64,000 bases of DNA, taken from Achromobacter spanius (GTDB lineage Bacteria; Pseudomonadota; Gammaproteobacteria; Burkholderiales; Burkholderiaceae_B). The stretch lies in contig NZ_CP025030.1 in NCBI RefSeq assembly GCF_002812705.1, forward strand, positions 1,736,001 to 1,800,000, written 5' to 3'. The translations under genes and the position numbers were made by a program. Below the pieces are notes generated by a model. It searched no databases and was not told where the DNA came from. It worked only from the letters and a program-made list of their open reading frames with translations. Positions 56,883 to 64,000 of the stretch are shown here, piece by piece (within the stretch, counting starts at the first letter, position 1; the number at the start of each line of letters is the position of its first letter).

Positions 56883-58043
56883 CTAGCCGCGGATGCCAAG
56901 CCATCCGTTCATCCCCACGTAAATGCCCACGGCGATGATCAGCAGGCTGGAGAGGTAAGGTGCCCGCTGGGCCACCGCGCTGAACCATGGCGCGCGCTTG
57001 TTGACCTGGCGCACGCTGAGCGCCGCAACCGTTCCAACCGTCACCAACGTAATGGCCAGCCCGATCGAGAAGCACAGCACCAGCACGGCGCCCAGCGTGA
57101 ACTCCTTCAACTGAAGGCACAACAAGAGCACGGTAATCGCCGCCGGGCAAGGAATAAGCCCGCCGGTCAGGCCGAACAAAGCGATCTGCCAGTTGGTCAC
57201 GTTCCGGTTCGTGAAACGCCGGCGGATGTCATTGGCATGCGCCAACTGGTGCGCATCCTGGTATCCCTCGCCCGCCACATCCAGCCCTCGCAGCTCCTCA
57301 TGGAGGTGGTCATGCTGGTGCACATCCGGCTCCATGAACGCGATGTCATAGCTGTGGACGTGCCCGCCGTGGCCCATGGCCAGGCGCGCCATGAACTCGT
57401 GCGGTTCGGGAATTTCCTCGAGCGATTCCAGATAGCCGTCCTTCTGGGCGAAACGGAATTCATGGCGCGCCCCGTCGACCCTCTCGGTCGTCACGGAAAC
57501 ATCTTGCGGCTGCCAGTTTCCGCCCCGAAGGCTGGTCAGCCTCCAGCGCGGCGGAACGCCGTCCTCGAATACCTCCAGCGCGACCAGACCGTGCCCGGTA
57601 TCGATTTCGTGCCGCTCCAATCCATGGGAATGGCCCTCATGCCCATGGCTGTGTCCGTGCTCATGGTCGTGGTGATGGTGGACATGACTCGCGCCATGCT
57701 GGTCTCGCCAGGTGCGCCAGAACATCCATGCCGCGATCAGCACGATGATCATCCCGGACGCCAGCTGGAAATACGGCTCCAGCTCCTCCGCCGCGACTCC
57801 GCGCCACAGATACATGCCGCCCAGGCCGATCCCCCACACTATCAGGGTGTGCGAAATGGTCGCGGTGATGCCCAGCAGCACAGCCTGCCACACCGATCCG
57901 CGGATCGCGACGATGAACGCCGCCATCATCGTCTTGGAATGGCCGGGCTCCAGTCCGTGCAGAGCACCCAACAGAATGGCGCTGGGAATAAACAGCCAGG
58001 CGTGCGACGCACCCTGGGCGATCAGATCGGAGAATGGCAACAT
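56883..58043 (-). CDS. RcnA/NcrA-type nickel-cobalt efflux protein
   Basis: A 386-aa membrane protein. N-terminal helices include LLGALHGLEPGHSKTMMAAF with the HxxxxxxH-type metal site of NiCo/RcnA proteins. A His-rich stretch (HVHHHHDHEHGHSHGHEGHSHG, about residues 118-140) is followed by a soluble insert of about 110 residues before the second membrane half (GLIPCPAAITVLLL). The large insert is longer than in E. coli RcnA and matches Ncr-type nickel pumps. It exports Ni2+/Co2+. Operon with its sensor, 11 nt downstream of it. Confidence 0.85.
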   Translation of the reverse strand: MLPFSDLIAQGASHAWLFIPSAILLGALHGLEPGHSKTMMAAFIVAIRGSVWQAVLLGITATISHTLIVWGIGLGGMYLWRGVAAEELEPYFQLASGMIIVLIAAWMFWRTWRDQHGASHVHHHHDHEHGHSHGHEGHSHGLERHEIDTGHGLVALEVFEDGVPPRWRLTSLRGGNWQPQDVSVTTERVDGARHEFRFAQKDGYLESLEEIPEPHEFMARLAMGHGGHVHSYDIAFMEPDVHQHDHLHEELRGLDVAGEGYQDAHQLAHANDIRRRFTNRNVTNWQIALFGLTGGLIPCPAAITVLLLCLQLKEFTLGAVLVLCFSIGLAITLVTVGTVAALSVRQVNKRAPWFSAVAQRAPYLSSLLIIAVGIYVGMNGWLGIRG

Positions 58044-58054
58044 GGATAGCGTTC

Positions 58055-58333
58055 TTAGAGGTACTTGGTGATTTCTTTGAACTCGTCGATCGCGCGCTGC
58101 TTGTCCTCGTCCAGCTCGCCCACCGCATCCTGCAGGCAGTGGTCGATATGGTCTTGAATGAGGATCTTCTTGGCCTGGGAAATGGCACGCTCGACGGCAT
58201 GCAACTGTTGGGCCAGCTCAAGGCAGGGACGGTGTTCTTCTATCATCGACAGAATGCTGCGCAAATGCCCTTCCGCCCGCTTGAGACGTTTGGCCACGGC
58301 GTCGTGATGATGATGAGGATCGGGTGTGTTCAT
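58055..58333 (-). CDS. RcnR/CsoR-family metal-sensing repressor
   Basis: A 92-aa four-helix repressor. It begins MNTPDPHHHH (N-terminal His ligands), has AVAKRLKRAEGHLRSILSMIEEHRPCLELAQQLHAVERAI with the ligand Cys and His, and DHIDHCLQDAV. This His/Cys set is that of Ni/Co sensors (RcnR, DmeR, NcrB), not Cu sensors. It should repress itself and the pump until metal binds. I take ATG 58333; the frame open to 58783 is not coding upstream. Confidence 0.88.
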   Translation of the reverse strand: MNTPDPHHHHDAVAKRLKRAEGHLRSILSMIEEHRPCLELAQQLHAVERAISQAKKILIQDHIDHCLQDAVGELDEDKQRAIDEFKEITKYL

Positions 58334-58342
58334 GCCGAAATC

Positions 58343-58361
58343 ATATCCTCCCCGGGGGGAT
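58343..58361. promoter_or_regulatory. G/C-tract operator candidate for the metal repressor
   Basis: ATATCCTCCCCGGGGGGATG is a near-palindrome with a C/G tract 10 nt upstream of the repressor ATG. RcnR and CsoR proteins bind short G-tracts flanked by A/T, so this is the likely operator, also positioned to affect the divergent chrB remnant. Confidence 0.5.
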
Positions 58362-58463
58362 GCCACGCGAGAAACCACGTCGCCATTCGGGGAACGAAAA
58401 AAAGCTGATGTAGCGATCTCTACATGATTGCAGAGATCGAAACACCTTCTTATTCTGCTCCCT

Positions 58464-58750
58464 ATGGACACCCCGCTCGCCTCCTCCTGGTTTCTGCTTA
58501 TCGTCAGCCTGCCCACCGGCGGTGCCACGGCGCGCCGCGCATGCGCATCTGGCGCAAGCTCAAGGCCCTGGGCTGCGCCGCGTTGCGCGATGGCGCCTAT
58601 CTGCTGCCGGCGCAGGCCGAGCAGGTCTCCCAATTGGCCGATCTGGCCGCCGAAACAAACGAGGAAGGCGGCCAAGCCTGGCTGCTGCGGGTCCAGCCCC
58701 AGGACGATGACTGGGCGATCTCGAAGCTTAAGCATGGCAGAATGCAGTGA
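58464..58750 (+). pseudogene. Frameshifted, truncated chrB remnant (chromate resistance)
   Basis: ATG 58464 starts MDTPLASSWFLLIVSLPTGGATAR, the ChrB N-terminus. A frameshift in the CG-rich run at 58530-58541 moves the rest (MRIWRKLKALGCAALRDGAYLLPAQAEQVSQL through QAWLLRVQPQDDDWA) into another frame. The sequence then ends in unrelated residues after about 90 aa; ChrB is normally about 300 aa. No chrA follows. It is a decayed end of a chr operon. Confidence 0.8.
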
Positions 58751-58874
58751 GAGTGAAATTTGCGGCCGTGTGAAAGACTTCACGACACTGCACGCAGTGT
58801 CCGTTTATCTCGATATAGCCTGAGATATTGAAGTCGTTATGAATGCCCCGGATGGGCACCCAGCTTCACAATGA

Positions 58875-59534
58875 CTATTTCTTGCTTCCTTGTCGCGCAT
58901 GCTCAATCGCGGCTGAAAGGTCTTGCGGCGTTAGCTTGCCCAAGCGAGTTCCATTCACAAAGAACGTCGGCGTACCTTTGATGCCCGCCGCATTGGCGTC
59001 TGCCTCGTCTGCCCTGATGAGCGCGCTGATGGCAGGATCATGCATGTCTCCCCGCGCCTTTTTCTGATCGAGGCCCGCCTGCGCCGCGGCGCGCCAAGCG
59101 GCGGCGACCTCGGGATCATCGTGCCACTCGGGCTGAGCTTCAAGTATCGCTTCCAATACGGGTTCGAATAGGCCCTGCCGACGTGCAGCTTCGAGCATCC
59201 GGACGGTTTCCTCAGATCCCTTGTGAAACAGCACATAACGCATGACGACCCGGACCTCGTTCGGATACTTGCTCAAGATCTGTTTGACGTAAGGGTAGAA
59301 AGCACGGCATCCCTCGCAAGAGGGATCGAAGAACTCCACGACAGTGACCGGAGCATCGAATTTTCCAATTACCGGGGAATGAAATCGCACCAGCGTCTCA
59401 GCTCTCGGCGAATCCGTTCCGGACTGGGCGGCCTCGCGCGCGGGCACGTCCGCCGGCCGCGTGTAAAAAGCGGCGAAGGCAAAGATAGCGATCGAGACAA
59501 CACTGATGGATATGACAAGAAGGCGTCGATTCAT
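58875..59534 (-). CDS. DsbA-family thiol oxidoreductase
   Basis: A 219-aa exported thioredoxin-fold protein. N-terminal membrane anchor or signal (LLVISISVVSIAIFAFAAFYT), active site Cys73-Glu-Gly-Cys76 in FFDPSCEGCRAFYP, helical insert, and cis-Pro region IKGTPTFFVNGTRLG. It likely introduces disulfides into exported proteins. Coupled to the DsbB-like gene (ATGA overlap). Start ATG 59534 chosen over 59648, which lies inside the neighbour. Confidence 0.9.
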   Translation of the reverse strand: MNRRLLVISISVVSIAIFAFAAFYTRPADVPAREAAQSGTDSPRAETLVRFHSPVIGKFDAPVTVVEFFDPSCEGCRAFYPYVKQILSKYPNEVRVVMRYVLFHKGSEETVRMLEAARRQGLFEPVLEAILEAQPEWHDDPEVAAAWRAAAQAGLDQKKARGDMHDPAISALIRADEADANAAGIKGTPTFFVNGTRLGKLTPQDLSAAIEHARQGSKK

Positions 59535-59980
59535 TTGTTGGTGTGATGACGGACAAGGAAGAGGGAAATGACAATCAAAGCGAAAGCGAGCAGCGACACA
59601 AAGGGTAGGGGTATGGAACCGAGGATTGCCATCTCTGCCCCCGAGCAAGAAGTCTCTGCCGAGCAGGAGACGATCTCGGGTTCAATCACTCTCCAGTACA
59701 ACAAGGTGTGATAGCCGGCGAATCCCGCGCCGACTACGGCCAGCGGCATGGCGTAGCGCCAACCGTCATGGTCACCTCTATAGCTAGCGACCCCTAGCAC
59801 TAGTGCTAGGGGGAACATGAATATCCGCTGGTACCAGCACAACACGCACGGCGTCCTGCCCATTACCTCGCCGATGAATATTGCCGACAGCGTCGCAACC
59901 AGGGCTGTTATCCACCCTGTGGCCAGCCAGATGGTGGCGACCTCAACATGACGCTCGGTTCGTGTTGAAACGCTTTTCAC
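59531..59980 (-). CDS. DsbB/BdbC-like disulfide bond formation membrane protein
   Basis: A 149-aa membrane protein with four helices. First Cys pair C45-V-L-C48 in TPCVLCWYQRIFMFPLAL, second Cys pair C106 and C112 in the periplasmic loop. It should reoxidise the adjacent DsbA-like protein through quinone. Its short form is closest to BdbC-type proteins that travel with metal-resistance islands. GTG start at 59980 with AGGAGC before it. Confidence 0.88.
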   Translation of the reverse strand: MKSVSTRTERHVEVATIWLATGWITALVATLSAIFIGEVMGRTPCVLCWYQRIFMFPLALVLGVASYRGDHDGWRYAMPLAVVGAGFAGYHTLLYWRVIEPEIVSCSAETSCSGAEMAILGSIPLPFVSLLAFALIVISLFLVRHHTNK

Positions 59981-60335
59981 CGAAAGCTCCTATCTATACA
60001 CAGAGAGGGCCGTTGCCCGGGTTCTTCAACGTGCGTCAGCCGTCGTACTTGTGACATGAGGGCTCATACTCGCATTAATGGTAATCCAAAGGCGAGATAC
60101 CAACCGCCGTCGTCACCAGGAAAATGGCCTATGAGCGGTATGCTTCTTGCAAACCGCAAACCGCAAACCGCAAACCGCAAACCGCAAACCGCAAACCGCA
60201 AACCGCAAACCGCAAACCGCAAACCGCAAACCGCAAACTGCAAACAGGCAATGGATCCGATAGCAGATTCAAAGTCCTAGATTCGCAAGTGGTCTCCGTT
60301 GAACAAGCGCTCGCAAAGCACAGGCAGTTCTCGGA
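59981..60335. other. Intergenic region with 7-bp tandem repeat
   Basis: 355 nt between the dsbB and CDF genes. It holds the GCAAACC tandem array (60149-60246). Two short frames run through the array in different phases but have no family match, so I treat it as non-coding. Promoter for dsbB expected near 59990-60010 on the minus strand. Confidence 0.7.
60149..60246. repeat. GCAAACC x12 tandem repeat
   Basis: Twelve perfect units of GCAAACC (60149-60232), then GCAAACT and GCAAACA variants. A 7-bp unit is not a multiple of three, so it would be phase-variable if translated. It is also like short iterons. Confidence 0.95.
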
Positions 60336-60968
60336 TCAAGGCGTATTCGAGCGGGCTTTTTCTGTCGCTTCTGCTGCGTCGCGGAGAATTTCCCGCCCGC
60401 CTTGAGCAGCAACTGCCGACACCACCAACCCGAGGATCAAGTCAGGCACATTTGATTCCGACCACATCACGAGCGCTCCGGACAAGACGATTGCCAAATT
60501 CACGATTGAGTCGTTGTTGGTGAAGATGGCCGAAGCCTTGAAATTCACGTCGCCCCCCCGATGACGTTTCAACAGGCGTAGACATATGACGTTTAAAGCG
60601 GCGTTGACTGCCGCCATTACCATCATGGCGGGGCCCACCGGCGGTTCCCCGCCAAAAAAACGGCGTAGCACCTCCACAAGCAACATCACCGCGAGGCCGA
60701 TCAACAACCAACCTGAAAGACGGGCCGCCCGGACCTTGATTTCCCGCGCCCGTCCTACTGCATAGAGGCTAACTCCGTAAACCGATGCGTCTGCCAAGTT
60801 GTCCAGTGCGGCGCCTATCAGCGCAGTCGAGGACGCCCATAGGCCCACGCCTAAGCCGGCCACACTCTGTCCGAGATTAATTAGTAGTACCAACGTCAGG
60901 GTACGGCGGTCCTCTGAATCGTTGGAGTCGGAACTTTGTATCCTGTCTTTGGCGCAATTTTCTCTCAT
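60336..60968 (-). CDS. Cation diffusion facilitator-type metal exporter (short)
   Basis: A 210-aa membrane protein with about six helices. Metal-site motifs are LDNLADASVYGVSLYAVG (helix II) and FTNNDSIVNLAIVLSGALV (helix V), the two Asp-bearing segments of the CDF transport site. It lacks the cytoplasmic C-terminal domain and the His-rich loop. Likely exports Zn, Cd or Co. ATG 60968 follows AAGGAC; frames open to 61034. On the same strand as the P1B ATPase upstream. Confidence 0.85.
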   Translation of the reverse strand: MRENCAKDRIQSSDSNDSEDRRTLTLVLLINLGQSVAGLGVGLWASSTALIGAALDNLADASVYGVSLYAVGRAREIKVRAARLSGWLLIGLAVMLLVEVLRRFFGGEPPVGPAMMVMAAVNAALNVICLRLLKRHRGGDVNFKASAIFTNNDSIVNLAIVLSGALVMWSESNVPDLILGLVVSAVAAQGGREILRDAAEATEKARSNTP

Positions 60969-61222
60969 AGATTTGTCCTTCTTGATGCCGCCAGGTCGCT
61001 TGGACTTATTGGGTAGTGTCGATGTTCCGTCCAAACAGATTTCACCTGTCGCCGACTGTGGCCGTCAGCAATCAAAGCTTGTCCTGCAGTAAATCAAAGT
61101 TCTCAGCGGAAATGCCAGCATGTGCCCTTTGCGCGCCGGTTGCATCGCCGGACTTAGGTACGTTTACACAGCCGGCTCGATCAGCGGCTTAGCTCCGCTT
61201 TTGTATTGGCGCTACAGACGAT

Positions 61223-63187
61223 TTAAGACACCCGGTCGATTCGGTACGTCAGCAAGCGCAAGGCGTTGATCACCACAAGTAAGGTCGATCCTTCATGGAG
61301 GGCCACCGCTGCCCCCATGCTTAGCCCCATAATCGTGGCTGGTACCAGAACCGCGACGATCCCGAGACTCACGTAAAGATTCTGGCGAATGACTCGTCGT
61401 GTTTGCCGACTTAGGCCGACCACAAAAGGCAAGTGGCGTAGATCGTCAGCCATAAGAGCGACATCCGCGGTCTCGAGCGCGACATCGGAGCCCGCGGCGC
61501 CCATGGCGATACCCACAGTCGCGTTCGCCATAGCAGGGGCATCGTTCACTCCATCACCGACCATCGCGATTCGAGATTTTTCCCTGAGTTCGAGAATGAC
61601 CTTTACTTTGTCGTCCGGCATCAAATCTCCGCGAGCGTCCTCGATGCCGACGTCGGAAGCGATGGTTTTGGCCACTTTCACATGATCGCCGGATATCATC
61701 ACCATGTTTGAAATGCCGAGCCGCCTTAGCTCCTGCACAGTTTCACGAGCCCCCTGCCGTGGAGTGTCCATCAGTCCTATGGCACCTAGATCGCGATCTC
61801 CGAGTCTCACGACCATTGTGGTTCGGCCGTCTTCACGTAGACCGGTCGCCGAAGCCAACGAGTATTGACTAAGCTCGGGGATGCCTGGCGTGCCAAACAT
61901 CTCGACCTTGCCGATCCAAACTCGCTGGTCCCCTAACTTTGCCGTGATTCCCTGACCGACCAGAGTCTCTACCTCGTTAACCTCTGGAATTGGATACGCT
62001 CCGAGCATCTTTTGGCCGTCGCGTGCAATTGCTATAGCGAGAGGATGATCGCTCAGCGACTCAACCGCAACAGCAATCGACATCAATTCTTGGTCGGAGG
62101 CGTTAGGGGCGGCCAAGACGTCGGTGACGCGCGGCCGCCCTTCGGTTAGCGTACCAGTCTTGTCAAAAGCAAGTGCATTTAGACGTCCAAGTTCTTCCAG
62201 GGGCGCCCCCCCTTTGATCAGGACACCGCCGCGCGCTGCACGAGCTATTCCGGACAAAACCGCACTAGGCGTTGCAATAGCGAGGGCGCACGGGCTGGCA
62301 GCGACGAGTACGGCCATTGCTCGATAGAAACTGTCGCGAAACGGTTCGTCAATGACGACCCACGCGAATAGCAAGAGGATCGCGATGCCCAGCACCGTCG
62401 GTACAAAAATGTGTTCGAACCTGACAGTAAATCTCTGTGTGGGCGATTTGCTCACTTCAGCCTGCGCAACCATAGCGACGACTCGCGCGAGCGTGGAGTC
62501 GCTAGACTTGCGCGTGACCTCTATCTCGAGCAAACCCGACCCATTTATCGTGCCCGCGAATACCAGGGACCTGGATTCGATGAGCGTGGGACGGCTGCGC
62601 GCGAGGTTTGCGTCTGCCACCGGAGATTTGTCTACCGGAATGCTCTCACCCGTCACGGGCGCTTGGTCGACGGTTGAGGTTCCCTTGATGACAAAACCGT
62701 CGGCAGGAAGCCGCGCGTTTGGCTTAACGAGTACCTCGTCGCCTACGGCGAGTTCTAACACCGCAATTTCAATCACTTCACCCTTGCGTCGAACCCACGC
62801 TGTCTTAGGCGCCAGGTCAGCTAAAGCCTCAATTGCGCGCTTTGCGCGGCCCATTGCGAAATGTTCGAGCGCATGACCGATACTGAACAGAAAGAGCAGG
62901 AGAGCGCCTTCGGCCCATGCGCCCAATGCGGCCGCTCCCGCGGCAGCTACGAGCATTAAACTATCAATCTCGAGACGCCTTTCGCGCAAATTCTTGATGG
63001 CGTCTCCCATGGTAAACGTCCCGCCAAAGGCATACGCTAAGACGTACATGGCAAGAGGAACGCCACCCGGAGCGGAAGTCCACCAGCGTTCGACCACAAC
63101 ACCGATTCCCAGTAACGCACCGCATGTTAATGCAAAGTACAGCTCTGTCGAAGGAGATGGAATTCGCAGAGTAGTTCGGATATTCAT
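61223..63187 (-). CDS. P1B-4-type heavy-metal translocating ATPase
   Basis: A 654-aa P-type ATPase. Motifs: transmembrane SPC (VAASPCALAIATPSAV) instead of CPC, phosphorylation site AFDKTGTLTEG, SDHPLAIAIA, GDGVNDAPAMANA, and HEGSTLLVVINALRLL in the last helices. SPC plus HEGS/T defines P1B-4, the group of CzcP/CtpD/CoaT pumps for Co, Zn, Cd or Fe. No N-terminal metal-binding domain. ATG 63187 (MNIRTTLRIP) is chosen over 63325. With the CDF gene it forms the cation-efflux block. Confidence 0.93.
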   Translation of the reverse strand: MNIRTTLRIPSPSTELYFALTCGALLGIGVVVERWWTSAPGGVPLAMYVLAYAFGGTFTMGDAIKNLRERRLEIDSLMLVAAAGAAALGAWAEGALLLFLFSIGHALEHFAMGRAKRAIEALADLAPKTAWVRRKGEVIEIAVLELAVGDEVLVKPNARLPADGFVIKGTSTVDQAPVTGESIPVDKSPVADANLARSRPTLIESRSLVFAGTINGSGLLEIEVTRKSSDSTLARVVAMVAQAEVSKSPTQRFTVRFEHIFVPTVLGIAILLLFAWVVIDEPFRDSFYRAMAVLVAASPCALAIATPSAVLSGIARAARGGVLIKGGAPLEELGRLNALAFDKTGTLTEGRPRVTDVLAAPNASDQELMSIAVAVESLSDHPLAIAIARDGQKMLGAYPIPEVNEVETLVGQGITAKLGDQRVWIGKVEMFGTPGIPELSQYSLASATGLREDGRTTMVVRLGDRDLGAIGLMDTPRQGARETVQELRRLGISNMVMISGDHVKVAKTIASDVGIEDARGDLMPDDKVKVILELREKSRIAMVGDGVNDAPAMANATVGIAMGAAGSDVALETADVALMADDLRHLPFVVGLSRQTRRVIRQNLYVSLGIVAVLVPATIMGLSMGAAVALHEGSTLLVVINALRLLTYRIDRVS

Positions 63188-63525
63188 GTCGGGACCGTTG
63201 TCGTGGTGACGCGCAGCACTTTTAATGAGCCGCTGCACCAAATTCCTGTAAGGGATATTAATCGTGATCGACGCGAGGCAGGTCGAAAAAATTTTTAGTT
63301 GCCACCAGCCTAGGCCTGGATCCACTAGGCGGCCTCAGATTTTCCCCTGCAAATGACACGACGTGCGAAAAGAGTTGTCACAATTAAAATTACAATGACA
63401 AATATCGGCCTCGTCTGATTACCGATTTGTAATTGTAGTGACTGCAAATTGTCGAGTCGAGATCTTTACATTATTAAGTCAGTCGCACTCTCATGCGACG
63501 TTTTATCTGATTAAGGATCATCGAT
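63188..63525. promoter_or_regulatory. Divergent promoter region of ATPase and DUF4148-like gene
   Basis: 338 nt, AT-rich. It contains an imperfect inverted repeat made of an AATTACAATGACAAAT-like arm near 63383-63405 and an ATTTGTAATTGTAGT-like arm near 63423-63440, consistent with a two-component or MerR-type metal regulator site, but I cannot name it. TTTACATTATTAAG near 63468 may hold the promoter of the rightward gene. Confidence 0.35.
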
Positions 63526-63861
63526 ATGAAAGCAATTATCTCTGGCGCTGCCGTCGCACTCGCACTGGCCACCACTGGTACCTCCGCCCAGGCTGACACA
63601 TTCCATGGCACCAACACGGAAATCGGTTACGAAGTCCATGTTGGCGACAACCCTGTTGGCAAAACCTCGGAGCAAGTGCGGGAGGAGTTACTCGCGGCAA
63701 AGGCTAATAAGAAAGAATGGGTTTTCACCAACCTCAATGCTGCCAAGCCGGGGTGGATGGTGAAAACTGAAAAAACGCGTGAACAAGTGGCGCAAGAGCG
63801 AGATTCCGTCACGCCTGAAGAGCAAGCACGCATCGATGAGATCTACAACACAGGTGCATAA
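63526..63861 (+). CDS. Small exported protein, DUF4148-like
   Basis: A 111-aa protein with a clear signal peptide (MKAIISGAAVALALATTGTSAQA-D). The mature part has KTSEQVREELLAAKANKKEW and TREQVAQERDSVTPEEQARIDEIY, the two EQVxxE repeats typical of DUF4148 proteins of betaproteobacteria. Role unknown; several DUF4148 genes sit beside metal-resistance genes and respond to metals. Confidence 0.75.
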   Translation: MKAIISGAAVALALATTGTSAQADTFHGTNTEIGYEVHVGDNPVGKTSEQVREELLAAKANKKEWVFTNLNAAKPGWMVKTEKTREQVAQERDSVTPEEQARIDEIYNTGA

Positions 63862-63967
63862 ATGCGGCAATTAGTGTGAGCACGCTGACGCCTAAACGCG
63901 TAATAAGGCCGGCGTCGGGTGCTCTTCTAAGCATACGTGGTCGATTGACCGCAAAGAGGTGCTACAC

Positions 63968-64000
63968 ATGAAAATTCTACCTGCCGTAATCGTCTCGGTG
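63968..64000 (+). CDS. Start of an unidentified gene, cut by window edge
   Basis: ATG 63968 with AGAGGTG 8 nt before it encodes MKILPAVIVSV, which looks like the start of a signal peptide. Only 11 codons are visible. Confidence 0.35.
   Translation, partial: MKILPAVIVSV

Noticed and set aside
58055..58783. A 242-codon version of the metal repressor
   Set aside because: Residues before MNTPDPHHHH are antisense to the chrB remnant; family length is about 90 aa.
60149..60246. Possible CRISPR array
   Set aside because: Units are contiguous 7-mers with no spacers and no cas genes nearby.
60056..60405. Short plus-strand frames through the GCAAACC array
   Set aside because: Low-complexity translation (NRKPQTA repeats) in more than one phase; treated as non-coding repeat.

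Overview
The window is a GC-rich betaproteobacterial chromosome segment that reads like Achromobacter or a close Alcaligenaceae relative (Bordetella-like gene order: fmt / rsmB / DUF4390 / NtrYX-type plrSR / trkAH, and rplU-rpmA-obgE-proB with ispB and a tRNA-Pro nearby). This genus call is inferred from gene content and order, not from a search.

Positions 1-41.9 kb are core genome. From left to right: the 3' end of fmt; a minus-strand run of small enzymes (CYTH, FMN-binding, HAD, LOG); a ferritin-like protein; rimO; a LysE exporter; an rsmB-DUF4390-plrS-plrR-trkA-trkH block linking rRNA methylation, a membrane two-component system and K+ uptake; a glutamate-cysteine ligase-like enzyme; a BioC-like methyltransferase; a ComF protein with a repeat-expanded insert; trmL; a Bug-type solute receptor; the minus-strand rhodanese-grxC-secB-gpsA operon; the gpmA-envC-ctpA-moeB operon; a GGDEF protein; a GntR regulator with its FAD oxidase; thiC under a TPP riboswitch; a SecD-head lipoprotein; an XRE regulator divergent from a pseudo-receiver regulator; proB, obgE, rpmA, rplU; an IclR regulator divergent from an AraD1-type hydrolase; ispB; and tRNA-Pro(CGG) at 41905-41981.

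Positions from about 41.98 kb to the right edge are a horizontally acquired integrative element at the tRNA-Pro 3' end. Its first 14 kb is a tightly packed plus-strand maintenance and replication module (ParA, ParB, DUF2857-like, winged-helix replication-type proteins, TIGR03761, DUF3158, SSB, topoisomerase III) of the kind found in SPI-7/PAPI-like ICEs, ending with a KfrA-like protein and a tyrosine recombinase. The next 7 kb is cargo, mostly on the minus strand: a Ni/Co efflux pair (RcnA-like pump and RcnR/CsoR-like sensor), a frameshifted chrB remnant, a DsbA/DsbB pair, a short CDF exporter, a P1B-4 metal ATPase and a small exported protein. No type IV secretion genes and no second attachment site were seen, so the element probably continues beyond 64 kb.

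The most notable uncatalogued signals are a 15-bp palindrome used four times inside the element's replication module, tandem operators between a small HTH gene and parA, a perfect 25-bp inverted repeat around a 166-bp gene-free segment, a 7-bp x12 tandem repeat, 67-bp imperfect palindromes placed between convergent core genes, and a response regulator that has lost its phosphoacceptor.
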